64,000 bases of DNA from Sipunculus nudus (GCA_026874595.1 CM049307.1:26266362-26330361); one strand, 5' to 3'. Positions 17,991 through 31,853 are shown, counted from the stretch's first letter. Translations and numbers: made by a program. The notes: generated by a model from the sequence alone, not told the origin.

Positions 17991-20900
17991 GTTCTTCATA
18001 AATATATATGGTAAATTTAATGAAGAGCAGCTCGGAATCGACTATGCAGAGGATTGCGCTAGATGTACCAGCGTATTGGCAAGTTTATGCGAGAAGGCAA
18101 ACCGAGCAGATAGAGATTTGTGAGGACCCCTTGTACCTGGAGATATGATATTCTCCTGGCTCTTGTCTACAAGATGAACACCCAAGTGTTGCCCTGTCGA
18201 CACGAGTGAGAATCTTGAACAGTGTTAGTGGAACTGTATTTTCATTTTTTTTTCACCGACAGATTCGCTGTGCAGTAATCCCACTTGTCTCGAGTGAATA
18301 CAACTGGAGACATCTCCAAAGTACATGTAATTGCGTGCTCATATATTAATTGTTAGAGGTGACACAACCATGAAGTGACATGTCTAGTGCTGTTCAGAGG
18401 ACGGATATTATCGTTTTGTAATAGGCTATGAAACCGTTTGTGTTAACAAGTGTCAGAGACGTAAGTGTTTAGTGATCACATATGTAGAGGACGATATTTA
18501 CCAATCGCTGGTTGGAAAGAGACTTCACTGTGTCTGTATATTATGGACTTTGTTTCAAGAATTGGTGATAAGTCTTTATTACACTGAGCTATACTTTGTG
18601 GCTTACCAGAGTCTGAATCTCCTTGAGCACTCTTTTAAATCTCTCTTTAATTAAAGGTGTTCCTGCTTAAATCTTTCTGGATTTTGTACGAACTTGTGTG
18701 ATTCAAGAACACTTAAGTGTATTTTAGTTAATACCATTAAGGAACAGAGATGTCACACAGAGACGTATACACATATCAGCATCACAGAAAAAAACTAGGT
18801 ATATTCAAATGCGGGAGCAGGTCCGTACGGCAGCACTTCTGCAAAATATAATAAAAAACAAGTAAAGGCACTGTAGTTGCAAAAAATCAGAAAGTTAAAT
18901 AGTAAAGAAAGTTAATACATAAGTTCTTTTATAAAAGAGAAAGGACTCGTCGCTCCGACAAGGGCTTTTTAAAAAATCTAATGAAAACAAACCTGATATT
19001 TCCGAAAGTATTTTCCGACAGATTATTTGGATGCTCGAATATTATTGGGACCACAATCTTATGCTTATGCATCATTTTAAGCTCTTTGGCAGTTAACATT
19101 GTAGCGTTACCTGATACTGAGGTACAAAATGAACAAGTCTTGCTTTAGCGCAAAAAAGTCAAGAAGTCTATCGATTGATGAAGCATACAAACCGACGTTA
19201 CCATGACAACGGCTCATTAGTTTCCGCAAGCACCTCGTTATTAAAACTAGACCAGGGAAACTTTATAAACTTCTAAAAGAAAATGGCATCGCGGGTTCAG
19301 CCGCGTTAATAATTGTGTGAGTATCGGGGTATATAAAGTTTTGGTCAGTTAACACAGTTGAAATACATGCCGAAGTAGCGTGAGCTTGTAACAGCAGCAG
19401 AGCTGACAGCGGATCGAGGTACCTATTAGTAATCCGGGTGGATGGGACGAATCTTATTGAGTTATGCTGTCCCGGCTCATATGTCAAATTAACAGCTGCA
19501 GTATGTAAACCCTCACATTCAGAGGCTATTCAGCTCATCGATAGCCTGAGAAAGAGGACGAAAATTGCCCTGTCATGATCCTGACGCCAGGATAGGTCAC
19601 GGGCACGTGACATCCTTCCGGGACGAGCCACTAACACAAACCTTTGTATTGTACCAAGTAAAGTATTGAGGGATATCTGCTGTGACATTGTGTATTGAGC
19701 AGCTGGTGTGTTTGAGTTGCATGCATTCTAGAGCTGTGACATTCTCTGGCATTCGCGGTTGCACCATTTTTTTAAAATAAAATTGCTTGTTTCAGACTTG
19801 CCTTCACGTTTTCTTATCTCCCTCCCCAGGCTCAATAAATACACCATTAAAGTATGGGTTCAATTGACCCAAGGCCTGCTATAACATGGTGTAGGAGAGC
19901 ACATGGGAACATTACAACGAGTATGTGAGCGAATAGGGGGCTTTCATAAGACGTTTAGACGATAAACGTGGACAGCACAGGTACATCGCTATCGCTCACC
20001 GACCGATTTCATTTCTTTCGGCCAAGGAACATGGCTGATAAGGCCAGAGGAACAACGTGCTGGATCGTTTCTCTCCCTTCTCTTTACAGATGTTATGACA
20101 TTTTAAGATTGCTTTATTCCTGTTTCCCAAATACCTCTCTGTAAACATGCTATCAATTAAAACAAAGTGTTTTTTTTAATATACCGCATATCATTATTGC
20201 CTCCCGTGTTAATAACAAAAATCTGCATCATAACCTCATCTCACAAAAAAATATTTAATGATCATATGGGATGATACAAGTAAAGTAAATAATATAAATG
20301 CAATCATATATTATATTTTAAGAAGTAATGGGCATAAGAAAGACGCAATGATTTATTGCACTGTAGGAAGTAATCATCTTTAGAAAGACGCAGTAAAACA
20401 TTAGAATCTAATAGGTACCCAGATCACCTGAAGGCGTCATGACGCATCTAGACAATAAAATGGGGATGTTGGCAGAATATCGCTCATTGTCAAAATTATG
20501 ATTTCGTTTCATCATTTTTCAAGTTTTATAAATCTTTGATTTCATGTAAACTTGATCTTAGCGAAGTGCATGTGGATACCAACACTATATACAACTCAGA
20601 AATTTTAATAGGCATCTGGCAGTTTTTGTCTGTTCATCCGCTAACGGGCTGACCCTGTTCATGGACAGCAAGAAAAAAACCTGACTAATTCCAAAGTACC
20701 CTGATAGTTTAATCCCGTGCCATGTTAAGGTGTATACACACCTATGCATGTTTTCATAACATTTTTGTCATGTTGTATTCGTCGTATATCCGGATAAATG
20801 AGAACTGAGCTGTACCCTGGTTGATTGTGATGTTGCCTTTGATTCAATCAGGTAACATGTAGTTAATATCCTCCGCCTGGAGGGTATACGTTCACCCCGT

Positions 20901-21705
20901 TCGTGGGTGTGTGTTGCGTGTGTTTGTTCATCCCATTACCATGAGCCGAATATCACATAATATTCAGGGCATTTGGGGAATAGGCCAGTGAAAATTGATT
21001 CTTTTGAAGATTCAGCACATGAACCGGATTCAGGAACGCCATCAAGGAATATTCACAAATGTTAAGTCACTTATGCACGAATGAACCTTGGAATATGGGC
21101 CGATTTAGTGAATAAACCACAACAGGGACCCCTACATGGCGGAGGTTTGCATTCCATAGAATGCAGATTCCTATTTTACAGAATTTTACGATGGTTTAAG
21201 TGATAGATTATCTTCTCAATTTCTACAGTAGGCTCATCTTAACAGCCGATCATCTTAACTGATTTATAAGTAAGAATACTTTCAATAATAATGATATAAA
21301 TGATATATCAATTTATTTTAATGTTTATTATATACCTGAAAACCATCGGAACTTTCTTGTGGTCGGCAAAATGGATTTTTACACTGGAACTGCTATAGGT
21401 ATTACTCAAATAAAGCTTTGAGATACTGGCACTCATATCGTCATTTTTAACAGAAACCAGGTTGTCCAGGCTATGAAAAAGATAGGAAATTTTCCCGGTT
21501 ACCAACTCTGATAACAGTGATGTAGGCCCCTTGTCCGGACTTCGACTTGTACACGAAATTTGTCCAAGTCTACCTCGAGTCTACTAGAAATAAAGCTCTG
21601 TGCATAATATAAAAGCATATAAATGTGCGAAATACTAACAGAACAAAAAAATTAATATACCAAGCTTCAGCTGTGCACAGTTTAACATTTTGTGTGAACT
21701 AAATT
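17989..21705. other. Intergenic DNA, no gene recognised
   Basis: Mixed unique-looking sequence. There is no convincing exon chain, protein motif or repeat structure. Short frames around 18472 and 19263 have no recognisable features. Confidence 0.5.

Positions 21706-21763
<58 letters not shown>
21706..21763. repeat. (AT)n microsatellite
   Basis: AT dinucleotide run with one AAAT interruption near its left end. Confidence 0.95.
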
Positions 21764-21765
<2 letters not shown>

Positions 21766-21954
21766 ATACTCACATATTGCGAATTAAAATTTCTTTTATT
21801 AAGCGTAAATGGACTCGGCTTAGTCTATGATCCGGGTTCCAAATGGCTAGGATGAAGGTGGACTCAAACTCGAAGCTCAGGGGCTGGACATAAACGCAAA
21901 CGGCCTGAACTCCGACTTGCACTTGGATAGATTGTGGTGACTCGACTTCACCAC

Positions 21955-22105
21955 TGCTTTATATATAGGGGCTGAACTGTCGAGGTTTAACAAGTTTGGC
22001 TCTCTCCACTAGGGACCTGCGTTCGATTCCCGAAGGCTGAAGGCGAGTAGTACTGGCCCGTCCAATGTCGGTGGTTTTCTCCGGGCCATGTAAACTGAAT
22101 GAGTT
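21955..22105 (+). mobile_element. tRNA-derived SINE fragment (tentative)
   Basis: GCGTTCGATTCCCG (22019-22032) is a good pol III B box. It is followed by GGTTTTCTCCGGGCC, a string often seen downstream of the tRNA part of mollusc SINEs. The A-box part upstream is weak. Confidence 0.45.
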
Positions 22106-22109
22106 TCCT

Positions 22110-23590
22110 TTTTTTTCAGTGACGAGGTAGTATTCATCAACAGCTCATGGCTTTCTAAATTGCCGCTGATTAGAATACGCAGGGTTGTCTTTTTAATTAT
22201 TAATATAAATATATATTGACACATATTGAGATCAATCTAGTATTTCATTTCATGAACTTAAATTTGTTTTGACAGTTGAAAAGACAGGTAACACCATTCA
22301 AAAGGCCAGTGAATGCATTGTAGGCTCCTTCAGGATGTCATCATTGTGATATGATGAACGTCTTTTTCTTTTATTACCACAATCTTTTGTGCTTAGTCTG
22401 AAATATGACCAAAGCATAACAACATCATGGCGGGGTTGATAATAACATTTAACACAGAGAAAGAACTGACAGTCGTAAAGACTGAGATACGGAAATATGT
22501 CCTGAAAATCACGAACGTTTCATGTGAATGTGACATTAGAAATATAATCATTAAAAATTAAAGGCCATGAGGATTGAAAGAATAGACATATGATATTTTA
22601 CTGATGCCTTTTCATTATCCTTTTATACCTCTTAATATTGCAAGTCTCAGACGGACGGGCTTTTTCGGTATGCAACTGGGAAAGGCATTAAATATAACAA
22701 TATATTATTGAAAAATGTAGAGTCTTGAGTATGTGACTAAATGAAAGAGAAATGCTCAGAAAATTCCATTGGTTATTTTTTTATACATATATTTTCAATT
22801 CAGTGGGATAAGGGAGTTTGGCGAACAAAAGTAACTTAACACAAAATACTTTGAATCACAGCCAAATCTACGGCTGTCTGTCCAGGCACTGGAAAGACAC
22901 GACAATATCTGTTTTTATATTTCCTTTGATTTTGCACTTAGTTGCTAAAAAATCTTGGCAGACATAGAAGCGACGTTATTATGATGTTTAATTAATTTTT
23001 GCCCAAAGAAACGGTGAAATTTGATTTAATGGTGCTCTAGGGAAATGGCTTTTTTATGAAGGGATTGCTACATTTCCTGCCCTAGACGAGTGTTGATTGC
23101 AGGAAACATTAATATATTCATGATATGAGTGTGGTCTTAAAGTGATTGGTTGGTTATGGTCTCGTGATTCCAGAAACCACACATCAGCCAATCAAAATAA
23201 GTCATGTGATGTGGATACCAGCAACCAACTGGCAGCTGATTTTATGAGATAAAAAAATACATGTACTCTATATTTATATTCTTGTGTTCTGCAATAGGGA
23301 TTTAGGAATGTGCCGGCAGTACTATGTTGATCATCAAGGTAATTCAATCACGACAGGCCTCTTGGCGTAGTTATTATTGAAATATATTAACTTCTTTTGG
23401 CATCTTTCCACGGGAAATTTACCTTCAGATACGCCCTCGGTTTCTGCAGTCAAATAATATTAAGGAGGTAATCTTTCCTTATCGTATATACGGTGCCTGT
23501 CCGGTTAAAAAACACCTCATCCACTAACGAAACCTGTCACGCTGGCTCGTGTCCGATTGATCACTGCAACACAGCTACCAGAAGCCTGTT
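22110..23590. other. Intergenic DNA, no gene recognised
   Basis: Nothing identifiable on either strand beyond short AT-rich frames. Confidence 0.5.
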
Positions 23591-24082
23591 TTTTTAACAT
23601 ATTTTTTTCGGGTTTAACATGATGCTTAACCGAAACAAAATAGGATAAAATCATGTCCTGTAGGATATCATATGGCAATCGCTTCTTCAATCTCGTCAAA
23701 GAAAAGAAGTTTAATTTAAACAGGAGAGAGAAAGAAAGAGAGAGACAGAGACAGAGACAGAGACAGAGAGACGGACTGACAGACAGATTGATTGACATAC
23801 ACACAGGTCTTCAAACATTTTTTTTTGTTCAACAGGATACTTTAACGTAACATAATAGGATAAATAATGCCCTATAAGAGACGGTGTGTCAATCGCTTCC
23901 TCAATACCATCATTGAAAAGAAGTTTAATGTAAATAGGAGAGAACGAGAGAGAGAGAGAGACAGACTGACTGACAGACAGACATGTCTTAAAAACATTTT
24001 TTTTTCTGGTCAAAATTATGCTTAACCGTGTCATCGTGTGTCAATCGCTTCCTCAACCCTGTCACTGAAGTTTAATGTTAAC

Positions 24083-24131
<49 letters not shown>
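23590..24131. repeat. Three tandem ~200-bp repeats, each ending in a GA-rich run
   Basis: Segments starting ACATATTTTTTTCGG (23598), ACATTTTTTTTTG (23815) and ACATTTTTTTTTCTGG (23994) share CAATCGCTTCYTCAAT, AAAGAAGTTTAATGTAAA and a GAGA-rich tail. The tails have diverged into (GAGACA)n in the first and (GA)n in the last (24085-24131). Frames across them are artefacts. Confidence 0.85.
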
Positions 24132-24133
<2 letters not shown>

Positions 24134-24780
24134 GGTTTATATAAAATGAAAATTCACTTTTTTGGTAGGAAGAGCAGTGTCGGTGGGTGAGTTTTATTTT
24201 TATAAAATCAACTAGCGCCGGACAAAGATATAGAGCAGATGAAGAACAAAAGATAAAATCAGATGTATAAACAAAAGCATATGTTCATATGTTTTGTTTA
24301 ATTCTTGAATAAAAAAATGAACTCTAGGCGTGTCTGTAATATTGCTCGTTCGATCTAGGTGTTTTATGAGCTTGTTTTAGTGAAGGTATCCCGGTTCATG
24401 TGTAATTAATGAACATGTTATGATATTCGCCATCAGAAGTGTATTTGCCTCATTACGTTCAAGAACCATCACCAGTACATGAATATCAATTTTACTCTCT
24501 CTTCTTATCTTAAACAAAAACACTATGGAAACCCGAACAGCTGGTTTCCAGACAACGTCAATATATTCATATCTCTCGAAACAACCTGTTTTTCGAAACT
24601 TTATATTCTTCTTATTTTGAACTATATTCCTCAGTGAATTCCCCGCCAAGGTAATAATACTTTGGGGTCTTACGTGTAACATTTGTTGATCGGATTTGTT
24701 TTTTTTTAAATGATTGAAAATGAGAAATAATAGCTCGGTCTTTACCGATATAACGGTGCACTGCAATACCGCAGTTAAAT
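24132..24780. other. Intergenic DNA
   Basis: No gene recognised. A 147-codon minus-strand frame (24377-24820) has no motif or splice support. Confidence 0.5.
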
Positions 24781-26000
24781 TTATATTGGTATTGTTGGAT
24801 GTCCTGCATATATTACACAAAGTCAGATATCATATCAGTGTCGTTAGATAACCTGTATCAATAAAATTAAATAGGATATCTAATATATGTGATACGATGT
24901 CCTTTAACGATATCACAATGCCTGATATCATATCTGTGTTGTCAGGTGTGCTGTTTCGATATCACAGAGTTCGATATCATATATGTCTTGTCTGATGTCA
25001 TGAATGGATAACACAGATATCGTACCGATAAAGTCAGATGTCCTGTATCGATATCAGAGCCCAATATCGAATCGGTGTGGTCAGATGTCCTGTAACGATA
25101 TCACAAAGCCTAATATCGTATGTGTTGTCAGGGGTTATTCATTGGTGCCACAACATAAGATATCGCACCGATGAAGTCAGATGTCCTGTACCTATATAAC
25201 AGTTAGATACCGTACCAGTGTTTTGTATTGATTTTGTATACCAGGTGTCCTGTATTGATATCACAAGTCTGAAATCGTATCAATTTTGTCAGATACCCCT
25301 TTATCGATGGTCTGACAACATGGAATCTACCAAGCGAAGCTATACTAACTTGGCTATAATAAAAAACCCTAAAACAGAAAATCTCTGGTAATATTGTCAT
25401 GAGTACAAGTACTGTATCAAAATTATCCCTGTTTTAATAGTAAATTATCTCTGAAAGACAATACTATTTTTCCTGTCCCAATATATTTATGTTTAAGTTC
25501 ATTAGAGGCCTTTGGTCAGACTGTGTTCATTATTGTTATAAGAAATCTTTCAGGACTACACCACTCTCATAGGAAGTGTCCATGTTAGGTCTTCTGAGCT
25601 GCCTCCAGGCAGATCTGCCCTGATGCGAAAATAATTGATTAACCAAGGTCCGAAATTATTCAAATAAAAAAAAGGTATTTTATATAGACAGGCTAAAATT
25701 TAGCTGACCTGAAACAATATTCTATGGTCTTTACCCACTCTTGCTTTTATATATTACTATCAAGAAGAACAGGTTAAAATGCTTGAATAGGCTACTCTGT
25801 GAAGTTTCGTTGTATGATTCATATATATTCAATATGGATTTGATCATATATTTTCATAAACAAGCAACCTAACTGGTTTGCAAGGTAAGCTATAATACAC
25901 CACACATGTAAGGTATCGTGCATTGTATCCTGAAGGGCATATCTCTTAACAAACGATCCAGTATGTTCCAACCTGAAACATATGCGGAGCACATGTAACA
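24780..26000. repeat. Segmental duplication block A, copy 1 (unit 0 tail)
   Basis: The left half is a degenerate ~50-60-bp tandem repeat built from GTCAGATGTCCTGTA, CGATATCACA and GATATCATATC (24790-25300). The right half is unique-type sequence (AAACCCTAAAACAGAAAATC at ~25370, CTGCCCTGATGCGAAAA at ~25618) that matches 48060-48920 in order. It ends with GTTCCAACCTGAAACATATG, the start of the Db block, so it appears to be the tail of a larger duplicated unit. Confidence 0.8.
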
Positions 26001-26239
26001 AAGGTGCCTAAAAGTGCTTCCGTCGGTAACCCGCCACTGTAATTTAGAACCAACATGTTTGTCGTAGGGTCCTCATTAAATACCATCAGTATATACAATA
26101 TTGATTACGAAAAAAATGACCTTGCTACAACCGTTCTTCTGGTTACTTAAGTTTATATTTGGTTTTTGTGTTTATAAAATATCCCCGCAGTATATTTTCT
26201 TTAATGGCTCTCCGTAACGTGCTTCTTTGTTTCCAAAGT

Positions 26240-26405
26240 TACCCCGAGTGTTTCTAAAGGGCCCTGACAGTAGAGTGGTAAAAAGCTGTCCGCTGGCGAC
26301 CCGGGGTGAATCCCCCGTGGGGCCATTAGTCAGATGGTTTAGACCCAGATTTGGGCAGGATTGGGAGATGCCGGATAAAAACACTAAACTTTCCAATGTG
26401 TTGTT
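26240..26405 (+). mobile_element. tRNA-derived SINE (tentative)
   Basis: TAGAGTGGTAAAAAGCT (A-box-like, ~26272) and GGGGTGAATCCCC (B-box-like, ~26303) are spaced as in a tRNA. A conserved-looking body ends GCCGGATAAAAACACTAAAC. Overlapping frames on both strands are not genes. Confidence 0.5.
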
Positions 26406-26409
26406 CATG

Positions 26410-27060
26410 ACCTTAACTTTTAAAATTTGATAGGAGCCGCTTCCTCAAAATGCTCGATGGCTGCAATTTTGGTTTTCGTAGATGGCCGCCACGTTGAGAA
26501 ATATAAATGCTAATATCTTGACTTCTAGGCAGCTTAGGAAAGCAATCTAAGTGTCTAAACATACATTTTCATGTGTAAAAAATCCATTTATGATATCCAA
26601 AATATAAAACAAAGATATTTATTCCTTATAATTAAAGCATTGTCTTGAAACACACGTCATAATTATCTCATGTCTTATTCGTCGGCGAGGGGGGAGGGGG
26701 GGTCAGGCCCAGGTTGCAGAAGGAAGGGGGCATTCTTAATGTACGCACAAAACAGTTATCCATGATAGGAGCCTTTTTTTCTCATGATTGACAAAGCTGG
26801 CTATCGTGCATTCCAAGTGGACTTCCATGAAAAAGAAGTTTGCACCAGTATCTCAGTTTAAAAGCCATATAGGCTAATTGTTGCTGGAACCTAATTGTTT
26901 TTCTGGGGAATTATTGTTTCAATTAATAATTATTTGCACAATACCAAAATTATCAACACCAAATGTAATATTTTGCAAAATAAGAGGAAGTTCGAAATCG
27001 GTGATTTCCATATATTTATCATTAATTTTTGAAGGTAAAATGTAAAACGTTATAGTCTGA
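26410..27060. other. Intergenic DNA
   Basis: No gene visible. A G-run lies near 26690-26705. Confidence 0.5.
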
Positions 27061-27068
27061 TATTACCA

Positions 27069-27445
27069 GTGTCAGTCTCATCCGACTTTATTTACACTTT
27101 GCCTCCCTGGTCTTTCGGGCCTGCTCCTTCTTTAGCTATTTTCAGCTTCCTGGGGAGCATACAACCAAGCAGCCATACACCGCCATCCATTCTCCACACA
27201 GAAGGTCTATCAATGAAGTCGAGGACAAAGATCTCAACAGATCTTGACCCTGTGCGGAGGTTGACCGCTGCCCTTGTTTGACCAGTTTCCATTCACTCCC
27301 GGGCGAAGAGAGTGCACCCTTGTGGTAAAGACTTTGACCAGACGTCTAGCGCGGAAATGGTCAGACCGGAACGCAACCCGCAACCTAACGGTCATGAGTC
27401 AAGCGCACTAACCATAACGCCGACGTGCTACACATTTGCCCTGGT
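27069..27445 (-). mobile_element. Degenerate tRNA-derived SINE, minus strand
   Basis: Read on the minus strand, GCGTTATGGTTAGTGCGCTTG is A-box-like and TGCGGGTTGCGTTCCG B-box-like, near 27370-27415. The body upstream (CACAAGGGTGCACTCTC on the minus strand) recurs in weaker form at 27900-28040. Confidence 0.45.
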
Positions 27446-27899
27446 GGTATTTAATAAAAAACAAAGTGACAAAGATAAAAGTGATTACTTTGCTATTTGA
27501 TCTGTAGACTAATAAGTGCAGTAACTGTACCAAACCTGTGACCATGGTCAAGGCTATCGTCCTTTTTTCTGTGTTATTTTTGTGGTTTGTGTTATTTTTT
27601 TCATGTATGACTGAAGACGCTTTGAAACGAAGAACTCTAGTATAAAATGCTAAGACTCACCTTTTGAGCCAGCCAGATGCCCTCTGAATGTGACATTCAG
27701 GAAAATTAAACAACTGCCTATAGCTTTTTCTTTTAGATATGATATTAGTGTTGATCAGTTTAGTGATATTACTGCACACTGGTACTGTTGTCTAGTCATG
27801 CAAACTTTAATACAGGCACAGGCACCAAAGAGAACAAGAATGGCAGTACTGATAGCTGCTCTTGAGATTAGAATTCTACATTTGCCTGCTGTCCATTAC

Positions 27900-28045
27900 C
27901 AGTAAACCATTCACTGCTGGGTGTAGAGGGCTTACCCTTGTTGTGAAAACTTTGGTTCAGGAGTCTTAGCACAGAATCAGATCGGGATCTGAACCTAGGA
28001 CCGTGTTGTGGTCACAATGCCAGCCCATAAATTCACCACCACTCA
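27900..28045 (-). mobile_element. Second degenerate SINE copy, minus strand
   Basis: Shares the order of motifs with 27300-27440: AGAGGGCTTACCCTTGT, AAAACTTTG, GATCTGAACCTAGGA, then GGTCACAATGCC. Strongly decayed. Confidence 0.4.
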
Positions 28046-28830
28046 ATAGAAATGACAAAGATCTCGCCAGCCCTTAGGCAAGAGCTCATGTATACTCTGC
28101 CAAGAACAGGGTGGTTATTTCCATGAGTCCAGGTCCCCTGAGGCAGTTGGTAATGCAAAGAACATAACCGAGAAACAGATTTATTGTCCAGCATAGAGGA
28201 TGGCGACCTAATTGCTTCAAATGGAAAATATCATTCGGCCTCCCTGGCGAGACTTCGAAACGACATTGTTCCATTGTTCCGCATACATGTTACAGCCTCA
28301 GAATAATTGAATCTCCTCCATAATCACAATGCAAGTCCTCCTTTGCATGACTTGTTAAAAACCTGATGCCATGATCATGTAGACAGCTATCATACATTTG
28401 ATGTTGCCAAGAAATCTTGAACTAGAAAATTGTCTTCAAGAGCATTTTCTTTGTGTATACGTGAGCTCTGCAGCAGTTGTTCCCTGGATTTGTTTCTCTC
28501 CTCTATAGTTCCGGGATTAGTGCTCATCAAATAACGATGTCGTTTACTGTATCCATCCATGCAGGCTGGAGTAACTGTTTCATCAATTCTGGACAATAAA
28601 CCTGTTTCTTGTAGATTGTTAGCCAAACACTATTCATCGCCGTCGGTCTGCCACCTGAACTCGCAGATGTCCTTCCTGTTCTTGAGAGAATTCGTCTCTA
28701 AGGGCTATTAAACAAGGCCATCTCTCTTCCCATTTCTTGTCCGTTCCAATGTGCATGCATAACAAGAATTTTGCCACTGTGTAGAATAATGTCTTACCTG
28801 GTCAAGATCAATATCATATCTAAACGTGAA
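28046..28830. other. Unassigned; possible decayed coding remnant on minus strand
   Basis: The minus-strand frame 28390-28626 (78 codons) has a balanced, non-repetitive composition (for example SKRHRYLMSTNPGTIEERNK). Further readable fragments in other frames lie up to 28790 (ERWPCLIALRDEFSQEQEGH). This could be a frame-shifted retroelement or gene remnant. I cannot assign a family. Confidence 0.25.
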
Positions 28831-29871
28831 CCCCTGACCTACTATTACACCAGCAGCATTGCAGCAGCATCACGGTCTAGTCTCAGCTGACGATAACTTG
28901 CAGAACATAATGTGTAAGCTGACCAAGCTCTGCTCTGATGTATAAACTGACAAAGCATAGTTTAATGAATATACAGTAAGACAAACAGGCCTAAGATCTA
29001 TCTGATGGGTTATCACCTCAAGCCTGTGTTTATTGGGTGCCAAGTGCCCACTAGGCCATGAAAGCAACTAGCGTAAACTAATCACACAACAACTTGCGCC
29101 CATTCCTGTGCTCCGACATAAAAAAAAACTTCATCCCTATCCTGTTTTATTCAAGGGTTATTAACTATAGCTATTGTTCTATTTCTAGAGTCCTATAACT
29201 ATTATAGGTTAACGTTTGTTAAATGGAGTACCCATGGAATGGTCGACATTGCAGTTACATGTTTGGTATTAAAATGTTAATCTTATTGTTGAATACACTC
29301 AGCGTCATTTTTAAAGTATCAGGTTGCTAGAACCTGTGTGCTTTAATACCGGTTGCTTGTAAAGCAGGCTGGCACCGCTATTAATCAGTTTAGCTACAGA
29401 TTTAAACCGTTTGGGGGAAAATGAAATTAACTTTATTCGAAGGGACCAAAAGGTCTTCTTCAGTGATGTCTGACGGAAGTAATGGACATAATAAATATCT
29501 GTAAAAGTCTGATTTTAACGCTCGGTAGAAATTCAGAGCGCACAGTGTAAAAGCAAAGTACTCTTAGCTCGGTAACCTGAATTTGTCATACGACCTCACA
29601 CCCAGAGGTCATAATCACCAAAGACAGCCGCACATGTCTGATTCACGGTCTACGCACCTAGACGAAAACCTGCCTGAAACCAAGTCATCTAACATACATA
29701 TACTTCAGCTTGCTAAAAACAAGATCAGTGCTTTCTCAATTAGAATTTGTAATGATCGATAAACTAAAACTTTTAAAAATGTGGAAGGATCTGTATCAGC
29801 TGGCAAAGACAAAAGCCAAGCATTTATATTGGTATGTATGTATGTATATATGTATGCATGTATGTATAAAT

Positions 29872-29873
<2 letters not shown>

Positions 29874-29909
<36 letters not shown>
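29874..29909. repeat. (TA)n microsatellite
   Basis: Follows a (GTAT)n stretch at 29831-29866. Both lie inside block B. Confidence 0.95.
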
Positions 29910-29914
<5 letters not shown>

Positions 29915-30819
29915 GACCCGGTATGTATGTATATATTTTTGTACGTATGCATGTATGTTTATGTATCATCAAGCAATTTTGCTGATACAATTTCGTCATC
30001 AATGGCAACTCAAGTATTGTTGGAACAGCGATTTGTTAGTTTTATACCTAGAGTTGGCATTTTATTTTTTTTCGATCAAACATAGGAACAAATCTAGGAC
30101 CTATTGGGAGGGGCGCTCGTTTTAAACAACATTCTAGTAAACAGATAAATAACAATATAAAGAATGATAGGGATCTTGTGTCATAATGCTTTCAAACAAC
30201 TCAAGAATACACCATTACAGCTGACATTTGAAAAATAGGTGTATCTTTTGTTTGTTTTAATATATTATATCCTATAGTAAGAATACCGGTGATGCCATAA
30301 TGGATCATAGACATACAAAGCCGTTTTATCGTTTGATTCAAAGGAAAACATTTTTTTTAATCAGCAACCTGACAGGCTTTAAAAAAAGATAGACGATCCA
30401 CCGGGAAGACAGGAAATCAGAGTTCACTCAGCTCAGCAGCCGCTCCACTCCTAACATTTCTCATTTTTTTTCTTAAAGCTAAAGTCTTGCAATTTAAAAA
30501 AAAAGAAGACACGTGTGATACTTACAGAATCGCCATTAGGGTTACCTGTTTTTTTACTTAAGATTTTTTTCTTTCATTTTGAGACATAAAACGTCGGCCA
30601 GTGTGACCTGGTTGCCAATTTACATTTTCCAGAGTTCACGTAAAGTCTTAAAGAGGAAGAAGAAGAAAAAAAAACATCAGTAGCTATCCTCCCGCTGTGT
30701 ATGTAATCCTAAAGAATGGTTCCAAAAACAACGACTGTAAGGTAGCCCCTACACGAGACTATTTTAAGGTCACGCCGCGCTCTATATGTGACGCTTTTCT
30801 TTAATGATAATGATAGAAA

Positions 30820-30875
30820 CTGCATGATACCGATGATATGTTAGTATTAACTTAACTATTAAGCCTTCTGCACTT
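30820..30875 (+). repeat. Single-copy progenitor of the 36-bp satellite, block B copy 1
   Basis: CTGCATGATACCGATGATAT followed by GTTAGTATTAA and AAGCCTTCTGC matches the satellite consensus closely. An extra ~12 bases (a second TTAACTATTAA) make this copy 48 rather than 36 long. Confidence 0.85.
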
Positions 30876-30999
30876 CGGCCATGTGGGCGTATTATAGTAA
30901 CATAGACACTTGGTGTATGTACATGTATGACCATTACATACTGTGGTTGCCTTCTTATTTGTATTTGCCTTCTTAGTACATAGATGTATACATACATAG

Positions 31000-31004
<5 letters not shown>

Positions 31005-31085
<81 letters not shown>
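31005..31085. repeat. (AT)n microsatellite
   Basis: About 80 bases of AT dinucleotide. Confidence 0.97.
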
Positions 31086-31090
<5 letters not shown>

Positions 31091-31850
31091 TGGCTGGCTT
31101 CATATCAGCGAGGATGAAATTTCGCGATTTCTTCATTTTGAACGTTTCGCGTGGGTTTCTTTTTCGCGATTGCACCAGAATCTATGAAATCGAAGTACAA
31201 CACTATTTGTATTTATTATAAAATAAAAATAAATCCCACTATATCTCACTCATTACCGTTATAGTCATTGTATTATGACCTGTGTCATAGCCGATGTTTT
31301 AACAATTATTATTTCACGTTTGCATGAGAAGGTTGCGATACCATCCACAGATTCCGTTATTGATTAACAAACCATGTGATAACTAATCCATTTGTACAGA
31401 TGCATCATATCCTCTTGTTTATCCTAGAAAACGGTGCAGCTTAATTATTCCCGAGAGATTTCAATTCTTTCCCATTCGTGAATATCGCGAAATTGATACC
31501 CTCGCGAACAAAAAGGGAATCATATTATACATACATCATGCAGGTGAAAACAAGACGTTAAGGCTGTACCCAGGGGTGGTTAGACCAATATTTAACTGAT
31601 AGAAGAAGTAACTGACACTTTTTTCTGGGTTTACAGGTATGTTGTTTCTGTCACATTCATACATATCTTTCCCTGAAAAGGGTTGTTTAAAAAATTATAA
31701 TATAATACTGAGTTAATATTAATGGTACCGAATGTCTTGTTAGGACCCAATAGTCCTGGATGTTTCGCGGTAATCGCTAGTAATATAATGATATGTTAAA
31801 GTCTTATTATAGAATTATTATCATACATACTAAATCTGAGATTAATTAAA

Positions 31851-31853
<3 letters not shown>

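Larger units (their letters stand above)
28831..31004. repeat. Segmental duplication block B, copy 1 (unit 1)
   Basis: Starts CCCCTGACCTACTATTACAC. It shares an ordered series with 37.42-39.66 kb and 50.19-53.88 kb: GCAGAACATAATGTGTAA, GGTCTTCTTCAGTGATGTCT, CTAGACGAAAACCTGCCTG, GGACCTATTGGGAGGGGCGC, AACCTGACAGGCTTT and CTCTATATGTGACG. Near 30820-30875 it holds what looks like the progenitor of the 36-bp satellite, with a 12-bp local duplication. There is no coding content. Confidence 0.85.

Noticed and set aside
24377-24820. 147-codon minus-strand frame
   Set aside because: No recognisable motif, and no codon or splice support.
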